A stretch of 64,000 nt of DNA, from assembly GCF_002797755.1 (NCBI RefSeq), contig NZ_PGFI01000014.1, positions 1-64,000 of the forward strand. The letters run 5' to 3'. Source of the stretch: Brevirhabdus pacifica. Its GTDB lineage: Bacteria; Pseudomonadota; Alphaproteobacteria; Rhodobacterales; Rhodobacteraceae. The position numbers and the translations under genes were made by a program. Positions 50,214 through 59,162 of this stretch are shown one piece after another. The first letter of the stretch is position 1; every line of letters begins with the position of its first letter. Under the pieces are notes generated by a model. It worked only from the letters and a program-made list of their open reading frames with translations, did no database searches and was not told where the DNA came from.

Positions 50214-51239
50214 ATGAAAAAAACTGTTGTTTTTGGCACGTTCGTCGCAATGGGCCTGGCCGCCGGTGCTGGTGCAGCCGCCGCCGGGACCCTGGATGAC
50301 GTCAAGACCCGCGGCAAGCTGAACTGCGGCGTGGCGACTGGCGTCCCCGGTTTTGCGTCGCCCGATGCCAACGGTGAATGGCAGGGCTTTGACGTTGCGG
50401 TTTGCCGCGCTGTCGCTGCTGCCGTTCTCAACGATCCCGCCGCCGTCGAATTCGTGCCCACCACCGGCAAGACGCGTTTCACCGCGCTCGCCTCGGGCGA
50501 GATCGACATGCTGGCCCGGAACACCACCTGGACCTTCAGCCGCGACGTCGACCTCAAGTTCGACTTCGTGGGCGTCAACTACTACGACGGTCAGGGCTTC
50601 CTGATCCCCAAGGAAATGGGCGTGACCTCGGCGCGTGATCTGAACGGCGCGACCGTGTGCATCCAGACCGGTACCACCACCGAGCTGAACCTGGCCGACT
50701 TCTTCCGCATCAACAACATCGAGTACGAACCCGTGCCGATCGAGACCAACGCGGAAGCCCAGCAGCAGTACATCGCAGGCGCCTGCGACGTGTACACCAC
50801 CGACGCTTCGGGCCTGGCCGCTTCGCGCGCCACCTTCGAGGATCCCGCTGCTCACGTCGTCCTGCCCGAGATCATCTCGAAAGAGCCCCTCGGCCCGCTC
50901 GTTCGCCACGGCGACAACGAATGGGGTGACGTGGTTCGCTGGACGCTGAACGCGCTGATCGCCGCCGAAGAGCTGGGCGTGACCTCGGCCAACGTCGCCG
51001 ACATGGCTGCCGAAGCTGGCAACAACCCCGAGATCAACCGCATGCTCGGCACCGAGGGCAACCTGGGTGAGATGCTCGGCCTCGACGCCGACTGGGCCAA
51101 GCGCGCAATCGCGGTTGCCGGCAACTACGGCGAGATCTTCGAGAAGAACATCGGTGAGAACACCCCGATCGGTCTGGCGCGTGGTCTGAACGCCCAGTGG
51201 ACCGAAGGTGGTCTGATGTATGCACCGCCGTTCCGGTAA
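50214..51239 (+). CDS. bztA: Acidic/amide amino acid ABC transporter, substrate-binding protein
   Basis: 341 residues. Signal peptide to about Ala24, then a family-3 solute-binding fold: GKLNCGVATGVPGFASPDANGEW-type entry, FDVAVCRAVAAA, and GEIDMLARNTTWTFSRD. It resembles BztA/AapJ, which bind Glu, Gln, Asp and Asn in the periplasm. AGGAAGAGG precedes the ATG. First gene of the operon; the stem-loop at 51255 probably keeps its message level above that of the permeases. Confidence 0.92.
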   Translation: MKKTVVFGTFVAMGLAAGAGAAAAGTLDDVKTRGKLNCGVATGVPGFASPDANGEWQGFDVAVCRAVAAAVLNDPAAVEFVPTTGKTRFTALASGEIDMLARNTTWTFSRDVDLKFDFVGVNYYDGQGFLIPKEMGVTSARDLNGATVCIQTGTTTELNLADFFRINNIEYEPVPIETNAEAQQQYIAGACDVYTTDASGLAASRATFEDPAAHVVLPEIISKEPLGPLVRHGDNEWGDVVRWTLNALIAAEELGVTSANVADMAAEAGNNPEINRMLGTEGNLGEMLGLDADWAKRAIAVAGNYGEIFEKNIGENTPIGLARGLNAQWTEGGLMYAPPFR

Positions 51240-51254
51240 GCAGATCCAGGCGGG

Positions 51255-51276
51255 GGGCGCGGGGAAATCCGCGCCC
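51255..51276 (+). promoter_or_regulatory. Stem-loop between bztA and bztB
   Basis: GGGCGCGG (51255-51262) pairs with CCGCGCCC (51269-51276) around GGAAAT; TTCGTCCGTTT follows. Placed 16 bases past bztA, it fits a 3'-end stabiliser and partial terminator, common after binding-protein genes of ABC operons. Confidence 0.65.
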
Positions 51277-51365
51277 TTCGTCCGTTTGAGTTTCAATGAT
51301 AACGGACGGCGATGCCCCTTCTCGGGGGCCGACCGTCCGAGTTTGGGATTACGGGGGGGTCTTCA

Positions 51366-52622
51366 ATGACCATAGTAACCGACCCGCCGAAGGAGTCGTT
51401 CCGACTCGGCATGCTGATCTACGACAGCCGCTATCGTTCCCTGACGATCCAGGCGGTGGCTCTTATCGGCTTCATGCTTCTGGCTGCCTGGCTTATCAGC
51501 AACGCGGCGCAGAACCTGGCGGCCCTGGGCAAGCCTATCGGCTTCGACTATCTGGCAGATCCGGCTGGTTACGACATCAACCAGCGGCTTATCGAATACA
51601 CGTCCCGCTCGACCCACCTGCGGGCGGCGTTCGTCGGCCTGCTGAACACGCTGCTTGTCGCGGTCCTGGGCTGTGCCCTGGCGACGGTGCTGGGCGTGAT
51701 CATCGGCGTGCTGCGCCTGTCGCGCAACTGGATCGTCTCGCGCCTGATGGCGATCTATGTCGAGGCCTTCCGCAACGTGCCGGTCCTGCTGTGGATCGTG
51801 TTCTTCATGGCCGTCCTGATCGAGACGCTGCCCTCGCCCCGAGCCTTCCGCGGCGATGACCCCACGGCGTCGATGCTGTTAAACGACACGGTCGCGATCA
51901 CCAACCGCGGCGTCTACATCCCCGAGCCGCTGTTCACCCGTTCGCTGGGCGACATCTCGGTTTTCGGGGCCTTCGGAATTTCAATCGACCTTCTGGTCCT
52001 GCTGGCAGTCCTGGCCGCCGGTCTCTGGGCCGCCCATCGCGTCGCCGTCCGCGCCGACGCCATCCAGGAGGCGACGGGCGACCGTCCGACGACCTGGTGG
52101 CAGCGGCTTCTCCTGATCGTGGGGCCGGTCCTGGTCACGCTGATCGCTCTTGGCTTCCACCTCGGTTATTCCGAGCTGAAGGGCTTCAACTTCCAGGGTG
52201 GCATCCACCTGCGCAACTCGCTGATCGCGCTTTGGCTGGCCCTCTCGCTCTATACCGCGGCCTTCATCGCCGAGATCGTCCGTTCGGGCATCCTGGCGGT
52301 CAGCCATGGCCAGACCGAGGCGGCCTATGCCCTGGGCCTCTCGCCCAACCGGACGATGAACCTGGTGATCCTGCCGCAGGCGATGCGCGTCATCATTCCG
52401 CCGCTGATCTCCCAGTATCTGAACCTGACCAAGAACTCGTCCCTGGCGATCGCGGTCGGCTACATGGACATCACCGGCACCCTTGGCGGCATCACCATGA
52501 ACCAGACCGGGCGAGAGCTTGAATCGGTCCTGCTTCTGATGCTGGTCTATCTTGCCATCTCGCTGTCGATCTCGGCGGTGATGAACTGGTACAACAATCG
52601 CGTAAAACTGGTGGAGCGGTGA
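51366..52622 (+). CDS. bztB: Amino acid ABC transporter permease BztB
   Basis: 418 residues, with about eight membrane segments. An N-terminal helix (about 30-48) and a large inserted region come before the conserved permease loop: YTAAFIAEIVRSGI then GQTEAAYALGLSPNRTMNLVILPQA, the EAA loop that docks on the ATPase. The start at 51366 was chosen over 51312 because it gives the family N-terminus. Works with BztC and BztD. Confidence 0.92.
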   Translation: MTIVTDPPKESFRLGMLIYDSRYRSLTIQAVALIGFMLLAAWLISNAAQNLAALGKPIGFDYLADPAGYDINQRLIEYTSRSTHLRAAFVGLLNTLLVAVLGCALATVLGVIIGVLRLSRNWIVSRLMAIYVEAFRNVPVLLWIVFFMAVLIETLPSPRAFRGDDPTASMLLNDTVAITNRGVYIPEPLFTRSLGDISVFGAFGISIDLLVLLAVLAAGLWAAHRVAVRADAIQEATGDRPTTWWQRLLLIVGPVLVTLIALGFHLGYSELKGFNFQGGIHLRNSLIALWLALSLYTAAFIAEIVRSGILAVSHGQTEAAYALGLSPNRTMNLVILPQAMRVIIPPLISQYLNLTKNSSLAIAVGYMDITGTLGGITMNQTGRELESVLLLMLVYLAISLSISAVMNWYNNRVKLVER

Positions 52623-52623
52623 C

Positions 52624-53940
52624 ATGAGCGGAACGCATGCCGAAACCGTCCGCTACGTGCGTGACACCATGCTCCCCGAGCAGGCCCCGCCGCTGTCGGC
52701 GGCCGGGCCCATCGCCTGGGTGCGCACCAACCTGTTTGCGGGGTGGTTCAACACCATCATGACCCTGCTTTCGCTGGCGGTGATCTTCTTCACCCTGGTG
52801 GAGCTTGTGCCCTGGCTGGTGCAGTCCAGCTGGACCGCGACCTCGCTCAACGAGTGCCGGGCGCAGATCGTCGAGATGTATGGCGAAGGCACCACCGGCG
52901 CCTGCTGGGCCGTCATCCGCGAGCGTTACCTGCAGCTGATCTACGGCTTCTACCCGTCCGAGCTTTACTGGCGGCCGTCGCTGGCCTTCGTGCTGCTGAT
53001 CTTCGCCGTCGCGCCGATCCTGTTCGAGCGGGTGCCGCGCGCGCTGCTGTACCTGACGGTCATCTATCCCTTCCTCGGCGCCTGGCTGATGTGGGGCGGC
53101 ACCGTCTGGCTTCCGATCGGTGCGTTCATGGGCTTCGTCTTCGCCTACCTGACGATCCGTTTCGTCGGAACGCGGGCGGGGGCCATCGTGGCCGCCATCG
53201 CGGCCGTGGTCGTGGCGATCGTCTGGTGGCTGTTCCTGATGGGCCCCGTCGTGCAGGAGTTCGAGCAATCGATCCCCCTGGCGCTGGAGCCGGTGGAAAG
53301 CCGGGCCTTCGGTGGCTTCATGCTGTCGATCCTGATCGGCGTCACCGCCATCGCCGGATCTCTGCCACTGGGCATCCTGCTGGCGCTTGGCCGACAGTCG
53401 GACCTGTTCATCGTCAAGTCGCTCTGCGTCGGCTTCATCGAGTTCATCCGCGGCGTGCCGCTGATCACGCTGCTGTTCGTGGCCTCGGTCCTGCTGAACG
53501 TGTTCCTGCCGCCGGGCACGAATTTCGACATCATCCTGCGGGTCATGATCATGGTCACGCTCTTCGCCGCGGCCTACATGGCCGAGGTGGTGCGCGGGGG
53601 GCTCGCGGCCCTGCCCAAGGGTCAGTACGAGGCCGCCGATGCGCTGGGTCTTGATTACTGGAAGGCGCAGCGGCTGATCATCATGCCGCAGGCGCTGAAG
53701 ATCTCGATCCCCGGCATCGTCAGCACCTTCATCGGCGTGTTCAAGGACACGACGCTGGTGTCGATCATCGGTCTTCTGGACCCGCTGGGCCTGTCGAACG
53801 CCATCCGCTCGGACACCGCCTGGAACGGTGTGGTGTGGGAGCTCTACGGCTTCATCGCCCTGATGTTCTTCATCTTCTGTTTCTCGATGTCCCGCTACTC
53901 GATGTATCTGGAGCGCAAGCTTCAGACCGGCCACCGTTAA
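52624..53940 (+). CDS. bztC: Amino acid ABC transporter permease BztC
   Basis: 438 residues, long as in Rhodobacter BztC rather than the shorter AapM. Several membrane helices, with the EAA loop [27 protein letters not shown] near 335-360. It starts two bases past bztB. The two permeases form a heterodimer in the inner membrane. Confidence 0.92.
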   Translation: MSGTHAETVRYVRDTMLPEQAPPLSAAGPIAWVRTNLFAGWFNTIMTLLSLAVIFFTLVELVPWLVQSSWTATSLNECRAQIVEMYGEGTTGACWAVIRERYLQLIYGFYPSELYWRPSLAFVLLIFAVAPILFERVPRALLYLTVIYPFLGAWLMWGGTVWLPIGAFMGFVFAYLTIRFVGTRAGAIVAAIAAVVVAIVWWLFLMGPVVQEFEQSIPLALEPVESRAFGGFMLSILIGVTAIAGSLPLGILLALGRQSDLFIVKSLCVGFIEFIRGVPLITLLFVASVLLNVFLPPGTNFDIILRVMIMVTLFAAAYMAEVVRGGLAALPKGQYEAADALGLDYWKAQRLIIMPQALKISIPGIVSTFIGVFKDTTLVSIIGLLDPLGLSNAIRSDTAWNGVVWELYGFIALMFFIFCFSMSRYSMYLERKLQTGHR

Positions 53941-53950
53941 GGAGTTCCGC

Positions 53951-54751
53951 ATGTCTGAACTTTCCACCAACCCGACCGGCGCCGCCGGAACCGCCGATCC
54001 GACCCACCTCACCGACCAGGTGGCGATCCAGATCACCAACATGAACAAGTGGTACGGGGCGTTCCACGTCCTGCGCGACATCAACCTGACCGTGCGCGAG
54101 GGCGAGCGGATCGTCATCGCCGGGCCCTCGGGCTCGGGCAAGTCGACGCTGATCCGCTGCATCAACCGGCTGGAAGAGCATCAGTCGGGCCAGATCGTGG
54201 TGGACGGGATCGAGCTGACCTCGGATCTCAAGAACATCGACAAGATCCGGCGCGAGGTCGGGATGGTGTTCCAGCACTTCAACCTGTTCCCGCACCTGAC
54301 CATCCTCGAGAACTGCACCCTGGCGCCCATCTGGGTGCGCAAGGTTCCTCGCCGCGAGGCCGAGGAAACCGCGATGCACTTCCTCGAGAAGGTCAAGATC
54401 CCCGAGCAGGCCAACAAGTACCCCGGTCAGCTTTCGGGCGGTCAGCAGCAGCGGGTGGCCATCGCGCGCTCGCTCTGCATGAAGCCGCGGATCATGCTCT
54501 TCGACGAGCCGACCTCGGCCCTCGACCCCGAGATGATCAAGGAGGTGCTGGACACCATGATCGAGCTGGCGCACGACGGCATGACCATGCTCTGCGTCAC
54601 CCACGAGATGGGCTTTGCCCGTCAGGTCGCCGACCGGGTGATCTTCATGGACCAGGGCCAGATCGTCGAGCAGAACGAGCCCGAGGAATTCTTCAACAAC
54701 CCGCAGTCCGAGCGGACGAAGCTGTTCCTCAGCCAGATCCTGGGTCACTGA
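53951..54751 (+). CDS. bztD: Amino acid ABC transporter ATP-binding protein BztD
   Basis: 266 residues. Walker [10 protein letters not shown] near 58-66, Q-loop [13 protein letters not shown], signature [15 protein letters not shown] and Walker [15 protein letters not shown], then the switch His in [15 protein letters not shown] precedes the ATG. It powers uptake; ends the operon and converges with sixA. Confidence 0.95.
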   Translation: MSELSTNPTGAAGTADPTHLTDQVAIQITNMNKWYGAFHVLRDINLTVREGERIVIAGPSGSGKSTLIRCINRLEEHQSGQIVVDGIELTSDLKNIDKIRREVGMVFQHFNLFPHLTILENCTLAPIWVRKVPRREAEETAMHFLEKVKIPEQANKYPGQLSGGQQQRVAIARSLCMKPRIMLFDEPTSALDPEMIKEVLDTMIELAHDGMTMLCVTHEMGFARQVADRVIFMDQGQIVEQNEPEEFFNNPQSERTKLFLSQILGH

Positions 54752-54778
54752 TCCATATAGTGCCCGCGCGTCCGACCC

Positions 54779-55279
54779 TCAGGTCAGGTCGCGCGGCACG
54801 ATGAATTCCAGAAGCTGGCCGGTCCCGAATTCGAGGGCCGGCCAGTTTTCGTTTGGAAAGCCGATCACCGTCGTCGTCCCCGAGGGGTATTGATCGAAAC
54901 GCATGTCGCCGGGCGCGCGGGCCAACAGCTTGGACGCGAAATTGGCGATGCCGGGGTTGTGGCCCACCATCATCACCACCCGGGAAGGCCCCGCGCGCCG
55001 CAGCGCCAGAAGCATCGCCAGCGGCCCGGCCTGGTAGAGGTCGAAAAGGTCCTGCTGCGGATGCTCGGGCAGCGCCTCATGTGCCAGGGCCGCGGTCTCC
55101 TGCGCGCGGCGGGCCGACGATGAGAGGGTCAGATCGGGCATCCAGCCCTGTGCCGCCAGGTGGCGCCCGAGGGCCTGGGCCTCGGTGCGACCGCGCGCGC
55201 TTAGCGGGCGTTCGTGGTCGGCCAGGCCATCGGTCCAGTCGGACTTGGCGTGACGGGTCAGGATCAGTGTCTGGGTCAC
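54779..55279 (-). CDS. sixA: SixA-type phosphohistidine phosphatase
   Basis: 166 residues from GTG at 55279. The start is supported by the GGAG site just upstream and by the four-base overlap with the stop of the gene before it. The histidine phosphatase core is seen as LTRHAKSDW with catalytic His10, the ARGRTEAQALG helix, and VGHNPGI holding the second His. E. coli SixA removes phosphate from phosphohistidine (ArcB, later NPr). The partner here is unknown; the orphan kinase at 9827 is 44 kb away. Confidence 0.85.
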   Translation of the reverse strand: MTQTLILTRHAKSDWTDGLADHERPLSARGRTEAQALGRHLAAQGWMPDLTLSSSARRAQETAALAHEALPEHPQQDLFDLYQAGPLAMLLALRRAGPSRVVMMVGHNPGIANFASKLLARAPGDMRFDQYPSGTTTVIGFPNENWPALEFGTGQLLEFIVPRDLT

Positions 55280-55992
55280 AGGAAGCTCCGCATATGATGC
55301 CGCGCCCGTGCGGCGGATGGAGACCGGTCGCGCCCCACCGGACAGGCCCGGCGCACCGCACAGCCTTCGGACATGCACGCATGCCCCTCGGCCCCGGCCA
55401 ACCAGGATCGGCAGGCCGGCACATCATAGCCCGCGGGCGTCAGTGCACCAATGGGGCAGGCGTCCTTGCAGGGCGCCGCACAGCCCTCGCAGGGGGGCGG
55501 GAAGGGGGGTGACAGGGCCACTGCCCCCGGAAGCCACAGCGCCCCCCTGAACGAGACCATGAGGCCGCAGCTCTCGTGCACCAGAAGGCCCACGGGCGAG
55601 ATGCGGCAGCGGCCACTGCGCAGGGCCCAGGCGGGAAAGGGGTCGTGGGGCGGGCCGCCGAAGGGAAAGCGGGGCCGGGCGCCGGGATGGATGGCCCGGG
55701 CCAACCCGTCCAGGGCGCGGCGCGACCAGCGATCGACGGGATCGGGCTGTCGGTCGCGCCCCTCGGGGCAGGTGGCAAGGTAGTCCCAGAACCCCGGCTC
55801 CAGGGCCCCGAAAAGCAGAACGGTCGCGACCTCTTCGGGCAGGCCGTCCGCGGGTTCGGTGGCAAAGCCGCCCAGCAGGTCCAGATGGAACCCGGCGGCA
55901 AGGTGGGCGACCTCGGCCTCGGTCGCCAGCTCCGGGGCCGGATCGCCGGCGGGCCGGCGGCCCGGACGATCCCCAGAGGCGACCCCGCGCAT
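55276..55992 (-). CDS. Two-cluster ferredoxin-like protein (QueG-related Fe-S part)
   Basis: 238 residues. The C-terminal part holds eight cysteines: 168, 171, 175, 179 (CxxCxxxCxxxCP), then 194, 206, 211 and 217. This layout, including the single Cys between the two groups, recalls the two [4Fe-4S] clusters of epoxyqueuosine reductase QueG, but the B12-binding front of QueG is absent or not recognised. The N-terminal ~160 residues carry no known motif. It lies between argB (3-base gap) and sixA (4-base overlap), so the three are co-transcribed. Function unknown; electron transfer is an inference. Confidence 0.65.
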   Translation of the reverse strand: MRGVASGDRPGRRPAGDPAPELATEAEVAHLAAGFHLDLLGGFATEPADGLPEEVATVLLFGALEPGFWDYLATCPEGRDRQPDPVDRWSRRALDGLARAIHPGARPRFPFGGPPHDPFPAWALRSGRCRISPVGLLVHESCGLMVSFRGALWLPGAVALSPPFPPPCEGCAAPCKDACPIGALTPAGYDVPACRSWLAGAEGHACMSEGCAVRRACPVGRDRSPSAARARHHMRSFL

Positions 55993-55995
55993 GGC

Positions 55996-56862
55996 CTAGC
56001 CCGCGCGGATCAGCGAGCCCGCGCCGTGATCGGTAAAAAGCTCGAGCAGGCAGGCATTGGGGGCGCGGCCGTCCAGGATGACGACGGCGCGGACGCCGCC
56101 CTCGATCGCGGCAAGGGCCGTCTCGGTCTTGGGGATCATGCCGCCCGCGATGACACCGTCGCGGGTCAGGTCGCGGATCTGCTGGGGCGTCATCTCGGTC
56201 AGGACCTCGCCGTCGCTGCCCTTCACCCCGGCCACATCCGTCAGAAGCAGCAGGCGGTCGGCCTTCAGCGCCGCCGCAATGGCCCCGGCGGCAGTGTCGC
56301 CGTTGATGTTGAATGTCTCGCCATTGCGACCGGCCCCGATGGGGGCGACGACGGGAATGATCTCGGCGTCGTGCATCCGGTGCAGAACGTCCGGGTTGAC
56401 CGAGTTCGGGTCGCCGACAAAGCCCAGCTCGGGCGAGGCATAGTCGCAGACCATCAGGTTGGCGTCCTTGCCCGACAGGCCCACGGCGCGGCCACCCTGG
56501 TCGTTGATCGCCTGGGCGATGCGCTTGTTGACCCGGCCCGACAGCACCATCTCGACCACCTCGATGGTGGCCTCATCGGTGACGCGCTTGCCGTTGACGA
56601 ACTCGGACGTGATGTCCAGCTTGGCCAGCATCTCGTTGATCATCGGGCCGCCGCCGTGGACGATCACGGGGTTCACGCCGACCTGCTGCATCAGCACCAC
56701 GTCGCGGGCGAAGCTTTCCATCGCCTCCTGCGAGCCCATGGCGTGGCCGCCCAGCTTGATGACCACGCGGGCCCCGTCATAGCGTTGCAGGTAGGGCAGG
56801 GCCTGGGACAGGGTGCGGGCGGTGGCGATCCAGTCGCGGTTCATCATGGTCTGTGTCTTCAT
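55996..56862 (-). CDS. argB: N-acetylglutamate kinase
   Basis: 288 residues. Phosphorylates N-acetylglutamate, the second step of arginine synthesis. [10 protein letters not shown] near 34-43 binds phosphate, [10 protein letters not shown] the substrate, and [14 protein letters not shown] and [10 protein letters not shown] are family motifs. The N-terminal extension of ~25 residues is that of arginine-inhibited hexameric forms, so feedback control is likely. It leads the transcript argB - ferredoxin - sixA. Confidence 0.96.
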   Translation of the reverse strand: MKTQTMMNRDWIATARTLSQALPYLQRYDGARVVIKLGGHAMGSQEAMESFARDVVLMQQVGVNPVIVHGGGPMINEMLAKLDITSEFVNGKRVTDEATIEVVEMVLSGRVNKRIAQAINDQGGRAVGLSGKDANLMVCDYASPELGFVGDPNSVNPDVLHRMHDAEIIPVVAPIGAGRNGETFNINGDTAAGAIAAALKADRLLLLTDVAGVKGSDGEVLTEMTPQQIRDLTRDGVIAGGMIPKTETALAAIEGGVRAVVILDGRAPNACLLELFTDHGAGSLIRAG

Positions 56863-56992
56863 CAGGCTGCTACGGGCCTCCCGTGTTAGAGCCTTGGCCG
56901 GTCCCTGCCAAGTCCGCGTCTGGCGGTGCGATTTCCATTGCCCGCATCGGGCATGGGGTTATCTAGGACGAGGTAGCCCCGGAGGAACAGTG

Positions 56993-57736
56993 ATGAATGA
57001 GATCCCGCGTCAGAAAACCCTCGTGCTGACGGGGGCCAGCCGGGGCATCGGTCATGCCACGGTCAAGCGGTTCTCGGCCGAGGGCTGGCGGGTGCTGACC
57101 TGTTCGCGCCACGCCTTCGATGCGCGCTGTCCCTGGCCGGGCGGCGAGGACAACCATGTCCAGATCAACCTGGCCGACCCCAACGACACCATCGCCGGGA
57201 TCGAGCGCATCCGCGAGAAGCTGGAAGACGGCAAGCTGGACGCGCTGGTCAACAATGCTGGCATCTCGCCCAAGGCCGAAGGGGGCGGGCGCCTGAACAC
57301 GCTGGACACCGACCTGCGGACCTGGGGCCACGTGTTCCACGTCAACTTCTTCGCCTCGGTGGTGCTGGCGCGCGGGCTGAAGGACGAATTGGCGGCGGCA
57401 AAGGGATCGGTCGTCAATGTGACCTCGATCGCCGGCGGGCGGGTGCATCCGTTTGCGGGGGCGGCCTATGCGACCTCGAAGGCCGCGCTGAAGGCCCTGA
57501 CCCGCGAGATGGCTCATGATTTCGGCCCCCTCGGCGTGCGGGTGAACGCCATCGCCCCGGGGGAGGTCGATACCGCCATCCTGTCGCCGGGAACCGAGAA
57601 GATCGTCGAACAGCTGCCCCTGCGCCGCCTCGGTCAGCCCGAGGAGGTGGCAAGCGTCATCCATTTCCTCTGCTCGAACCAAAGCGCCTATGTCTCGGGG
57701 ACCGAGATCGAGGTGAACGGCGGCCAGCACGTCTGA
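56993..57736 (+). CDS. Short-chain dehydrogenase/reductase
   Basis: 247 residues. NAD(P)-binding motif TGASRGIG at 13-20, NNAG near 87-90, and the catalytic Ser145, Tyr159 and Lys163. The C-terminal VSGTEIEVNGGQ is typical of the FabG-like classical SDRs. The Ser-Arg-His pattern does not fix NAD or NADP preference. GGAGGAAC precedes the ATG at 56993. It stands alone, divergent from argB and convergent with engB. Substrate unknown. Confidence 0.88.
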   Translation: MNEIPRQKTLVLTGASRGIGHATVKRFSAEGWRVLTCSRHAFDARCPWPGGEDNHVQINLADPNDTIAGIERIREKLEDGKLDALVNNAGISPKAEGGGRLNTLDTDLRTWGHVFHVNFFASVVLARGLKDELAAAKGSVVNVTSIAGGRVHPFAGAAYATSKAALKALTREMAHDFGPLGVRVNAIAPGEVDTAILSPGTEKIVEQLPLRRLGQPEEVASVIHFLCSNQSAYVSGTEIEVNGGQHV

Positions 57737-57765
57737 GACGTCACGGGGGGGCGCCCCGCGACCCT

Positions 57766-58416
57766 TCAGACCAGCGAGTTGATGATCGCCCGCAGCGTGG
57801 CGATCCCGTCGCCCTTTTCCGAGGAGGTCACAACCAGCTCGGGGAAGGCGGCGGGGTGGGTCTGCAACGCCGCGCGCACCTGGTCCAGGATCTTCTCGCG
57901 CTCGGCCGCCTTGACCTTGTCAGCCTTGGTCATCACCACCTGAAACGGCACCGCAGAGCGGTCCAGCAGGGTCATGATCTGGTCGTCCACCGGCTTCACC
58001 CCGTGACGGTGATCCACCAGCACGAAGGCCCGTCGCAGGGTCGGCCGGCCGGAAAGATAGCTTTTCAGAAGCTTTTGCCATTTCTCGACCACGGCAACCG
58101 GCGCATTGGCAAAGCCATACCCCGGAAGGTCGACCAGGTAATGATCGTCGGTCAGGGTGAAATAGTTGATCTCCTGGGTGCGACCCGGCGTGTTCGACGC
58201 CCGCGCCAGCCCCTTGCGCCCCGTCAGCGCGTTGATGAGCGAGGATTTCCCCACGTTCGACCGGCCGGCAAAGCAGGTCTCGATCCGGTCGGCGGGGGGC
58301 AGCCCGTCCATCGCGACGACGCCCTTGAGGAACTCGGCGCCCTGGGCGAACAGCATCCGCCCGGCCTCTTCCTCTTCGGGGGTGGGGGCGGGGGCCTGGG
58401 GGAAGGGCAGTTTCAT
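57766..58416 (-). CDS. engB: Ribosome biogenesis GTPase EngB (YihA/YsxC)
   Basis: 216 residues. G1 GRSNVGKSS at 51-58, G3 DLPGYGFA from 96, G4 TKAD at 163-166. EngB helps assemble the 50S subunit. The front end (1-20) is Pro/Glu-rich. The start overlaps the MOSC stop by four bases; it ends a minus-strand operon that begins at rpmH. Confidence 0.95.
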   Translation of the reverse strand: MKLPFPQAPAPTPEEEEAGRMLFAQGAEFLKGVVAMDGLPPADRIETCFAGRSNVGKSSLINALTGRKGLARASNTPGRTQEINYFTLTDDHYLVDLPGYGFANAPVAVVEKWQKLLKSYLSGRPTLRRAFVLVDHRHGVKPVDDQIMTLLDRSAVPFQVVMTKADKVKAAEREKILDQVRAALQTHPAAFPELVVTSSEKGDGIATLRAIINSLV

Positions 58417-59162
58417 CCGGTCACCTCGACCACATCGTTAACGGCAATCTCGCCGGGGGTGACGACCTCGGCATAGATGCCGAAGTCGCGGTGGTTCCAG
58501 CCGGCCTGCAACGTGCCCAGCGTGTCGGCATCGCGGATCCCGGTGGCGGGGTTGGCGGCGGTGGCCAGGCAGCGTTCGATCCGCTCGCGCACCCGAAGCC
58601 GGGCGGCGCCGATGCGGATCGTCCGACCGATCCAGTCGAGCTCCTCCCAGGGGGCAGGCCCATCAAGCCACAGGTTGCAGCGCCAGCGGCGCGGGTCCAG
58701 ATCCTGGCCCATCCGCTCCTCGACCTGCCGGTGCGAGGCCAGGTTGATCAGGCTGACCGAGGGAAATTCAGTATCCGTCATGCCGCGCCCGGCGACCCGC
58801 ACCACCCGGGCCGAGGCCGCGCGCGCCTCGGGCATCAGCGGCCGGGCCCAGTCCAGAAGTGTAGCCGCGTCCCGTTCGGGGTGCAGCGTCACGTCGGGCA
58901 GATCGGGGTGGGAAAAGCGGACCGTCTCGGTCGCCTCATCAAGCGTAGAGGTGACGGCCATCAACCCCGGCGCCTTGGCGCCCCGGCTGAAATTGACGCA
59001 AGGCGCCCAGTCGCGCCCGTCGGTGCGTGCCGCCTCGTGGGCTACGGCCCAGGTGCGGTCCCAGGGAAGGGTGCGCCCGGCCTCCAGCGCCACTCGTGTC
59101 AGCCCCTCGGACCCGTGGGACTTGACCGGGTGGCGCCGTATCTCTGCCAGGCGAAAGCTCAT
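58413..59162 (-). CDS. MOSC domain protein
   Basis: 249 residues. A MOSC_N barrel (1-95) is followed by the MOSC domain (about 110-245) with the conserved Cys198 in IERCLATAANPATG, the site that can bind molybdenum cofactor sulfur. The family includes YcbX and mARC, which reduce N-hydroxylated bases with Moco; the exact role here is unknown. ATGA overlaps with yidC before it and engB after it. Confidence 0.87.
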   Translation of the reverse strand: MSFRLAEIRRHPVKSHGSEGLTRVALEAGRTLPWDRTWAVAHEAARTDGRDWAPCVNFSRGAKAPGLMAVTSTLDEATETVRFSHPDLPDVTLHPERDAATLLDWARPLMPEARAASARVVRVAGRGMTDTEFPSVSLINLASHRQVEERMGQDLDPRRWRCNLWLDGPAPWEELDWIGRTIRIGAARLRVRERIERCLATAANPATGIRDADTLGTLQAGWNHRDFGIYAEVVTPGEIAVNDVVEVTG

